Shown here: in pieces, positions 63,109-64,000 of the stretch
Numbering within the stretch: position 1 is the first letter of the stretch
Layout: the number at the start of each line of letters is the position of its first letter
DNA from: Ianthella basta
Taxonomy: Eukaryota; Porifera; Demospongiae; Verongiida; Ianthellidae
Assembly: GCA_964019415.1 (NCBI GenBank)
Contig: OZ025868.1
Coordinates: 16,474,166-16,538,165, forward strand
Length of the DNA stretch: 64,000 nucleotides
Direction: 5' to 3'
Position numbers and translations under genes: made by a program
The notes under the pieces: model-generated
The model's input: the letters and a program-made list of their open reading frames with translations, nothing else
The model's database searches: none
Told to the model about the DNA's origin: nothing

Positions 63109-64000
63109 TTAAATGGGAGAACCAGATGATTCTCTTGCTTCTGGTGGTTCTGTGTGAGTCTCAACGATGGATGAGTCCACAACAATCTCCCTCTCTTGAA
63201 CCATTGGTTCTGTTGGCTTGGCTGAAACTCGATGACGAATCTGATCCTGATGGCGTCTAATCAACTGTCCACCTTCCAGTTGAATCTGAAAAGACACCGG
63301 ACCTGTGATCTTCGCGATGTGACCAGGGATCCATTTTTCTCCCGGCCTGTGGCTCAAGACAATCACCCTGTCTCCTACCTGGAAACAGCGATTTCGGGAG
63401 GATGCATCGTGACTGGCTTTCTGTTCAAACTGTTTCTTCTCTACTTGCTTGGCCATGTTGGGCCTGACTAGGTCTAGCCTAGAACGAGGCGTCCAACCTA
63501 ACAGAAGTTCGGCTGGTGACACGCCGGTTGTGCTCTGTGGAGTTATGCGGTACATAAACAAGATTCTTGTCAAACGTGACTGAGGAGACCCTTCTCTCTC
63601 CTTCTTCAGCCCATTCTTCAAAATCTGCACCGCTCTTTCTGCCAAGCCGTTTGAGGAGGGGTGATACGGAGCAGATGTAACGTGCTTGATACCATTGGCT
63701 TGCAGAAAAGACTCAAATTCTTCACTCACAAAACAAGTGCCATTGTCTGACACAATGGTCTCAGGCAAACCAAACTGTGCAAACGAAGTTCGTAACTTCT
63801 CAATGGTCGCACTTGAAGTTGCTGCATGAACTGGCCAAGCTTCAATCCACTTGGAATGAGCATCTATCACCATGAGGAACATGTGTCCTTGAAACGGGCC
63901 AGCATAGTCTACATGCAGCCTGGACCAGCGACGTGTTGGCCAGCTCCACGGGTGCAGAGGAGCTGAGGGGGGAACTGACTGGGTTGCCTGACACTCTGTG
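63109..64000 (-). CDS. Ty3/gypsy retrotransposon Pol, integrase C-terminal part (partial)
   Basis: The open frame enters from the right edge of the window and ends at 63109 (about 297 codons). It carries the end of Pol: part of the zinc-binding linker (TECQ), the lead-in APLHPWSWPTRRWSRLHVDY with the first catalytic Asp, FLMVIDAHSKWIEAW, GLPETIVSDNG with the second Asp, then YHPSSNGLAERAVQ with the Glu. A GPY/F-like C-terminal domain (VGDRVIVLSH, GHIAKITGPVSFQI) follows. The catalytic triad appears intact in the visible part. The 3' LTR is truncated, so the copy as seen is defective. The element type is inferred from the integrase arrangement. Confidence 0.92.
   Translation of the reverse strand, partial: TECQATQSVPPSAPLHPWSWPTRRWSRLHVDYAGPFQGHMFLMVIDAHSKWIEAWPVHAATSSATIEKLRTSFAQFGLPETIVSDNGTCFVSEEFESFLQANGIKHVTSAPYHPSSNGLAERAVQILKNGLKKEREGSPQSRLTRILFMYRITPQSTTGVSPAELLLGWTPRSRLDLVRPNMAKQVEKKQFEQKASHDASSRNRCFQVGDRVIVLSHRPGEKWIPGHIAKITGPVSFQIQLEGGQLIRRHQDQIRHRVSAKPTEPMVQEREIVVDSSIVETHTEPPEARESSGSPI

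Overview
The window is nuclear DNA of an animal, probably an early-branching one. Sponge-like is my best guess, but this is inferred from gene style and not proven. Its genes are intron-rich and specific to animals or holozoans (CEP120, ANKS3, METTL3, CENATAC, TM2D1). Introns are short GT-AG introns, often 60-400 bases and full of minisatellites. There is a selenocysteine-coding thioredoxin reductase and a secreted galectin-like protein. Nothing looks bacterial.

Positions 1-40,000 are a compact gene neighbourhood. In order: thioredoxin reductase (+, 5' end outside the window) with its UGA-Sec codon and a SECIS element; a hAT-like non-autonomous transposon; a carbohydrate sulfotransferase (-); COX15 (+); MRPL17 (-); tRNA-Asn (+); ETFB (-); CENATAC/CCDC84 (+); a secreted galectin-like gene (+); METTL3 (-); CEP120 (+); TM2D1 (-); ANKS3 (+); an unrecognised single-exon gene (-); a small two-exon gene (+); and a second hAT-like element. 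Strands almost strictly alternate, and several pairs share very short head-to-head promoters. ETFB and CENATAC start codons are 16 bases apart around a palindromic E-box. The products belong to housekeeping systems: redox, cytochrome oxidase assembly, mitochondrial translation and electron transfer, m6A writing, minor-intron splicing, and centriole and cilium function.

Positions 40,606-62,850 are almost entirely satellite DNA. A 21-bp repeat occupies about 12 kb in two blocks. It is interrupted and followed by a related 10-bp repeat (TCATCTTGCC). An AT-rich core of about 3.4 kb holds inverted and tandem degenerate repeats. About 4 kb of the 10-bp repeat then lies in the opposite orientation. 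The long open frames here arise because the periods are multiples of three or have few stops; I do not consider them genes. The right edge carries the 3' end of a Ty3/gypsy-type LTR retrotransposon (-), whose LTR is cut off by the satellite.

The observation I rate highest is recurrent. In at least seven introns of six unrelated genes, a minisatellite starts exactly at the 5' splice site, and its unit repeats the splice donor, often with the tail of the preceding exon. This gives 3 to 19 iterated donor sites per intron. Exon boundaries below come from reading the sequence, checking reading-frame continuity and comparing with remembered family motifs. No alignment or transcript data were available.
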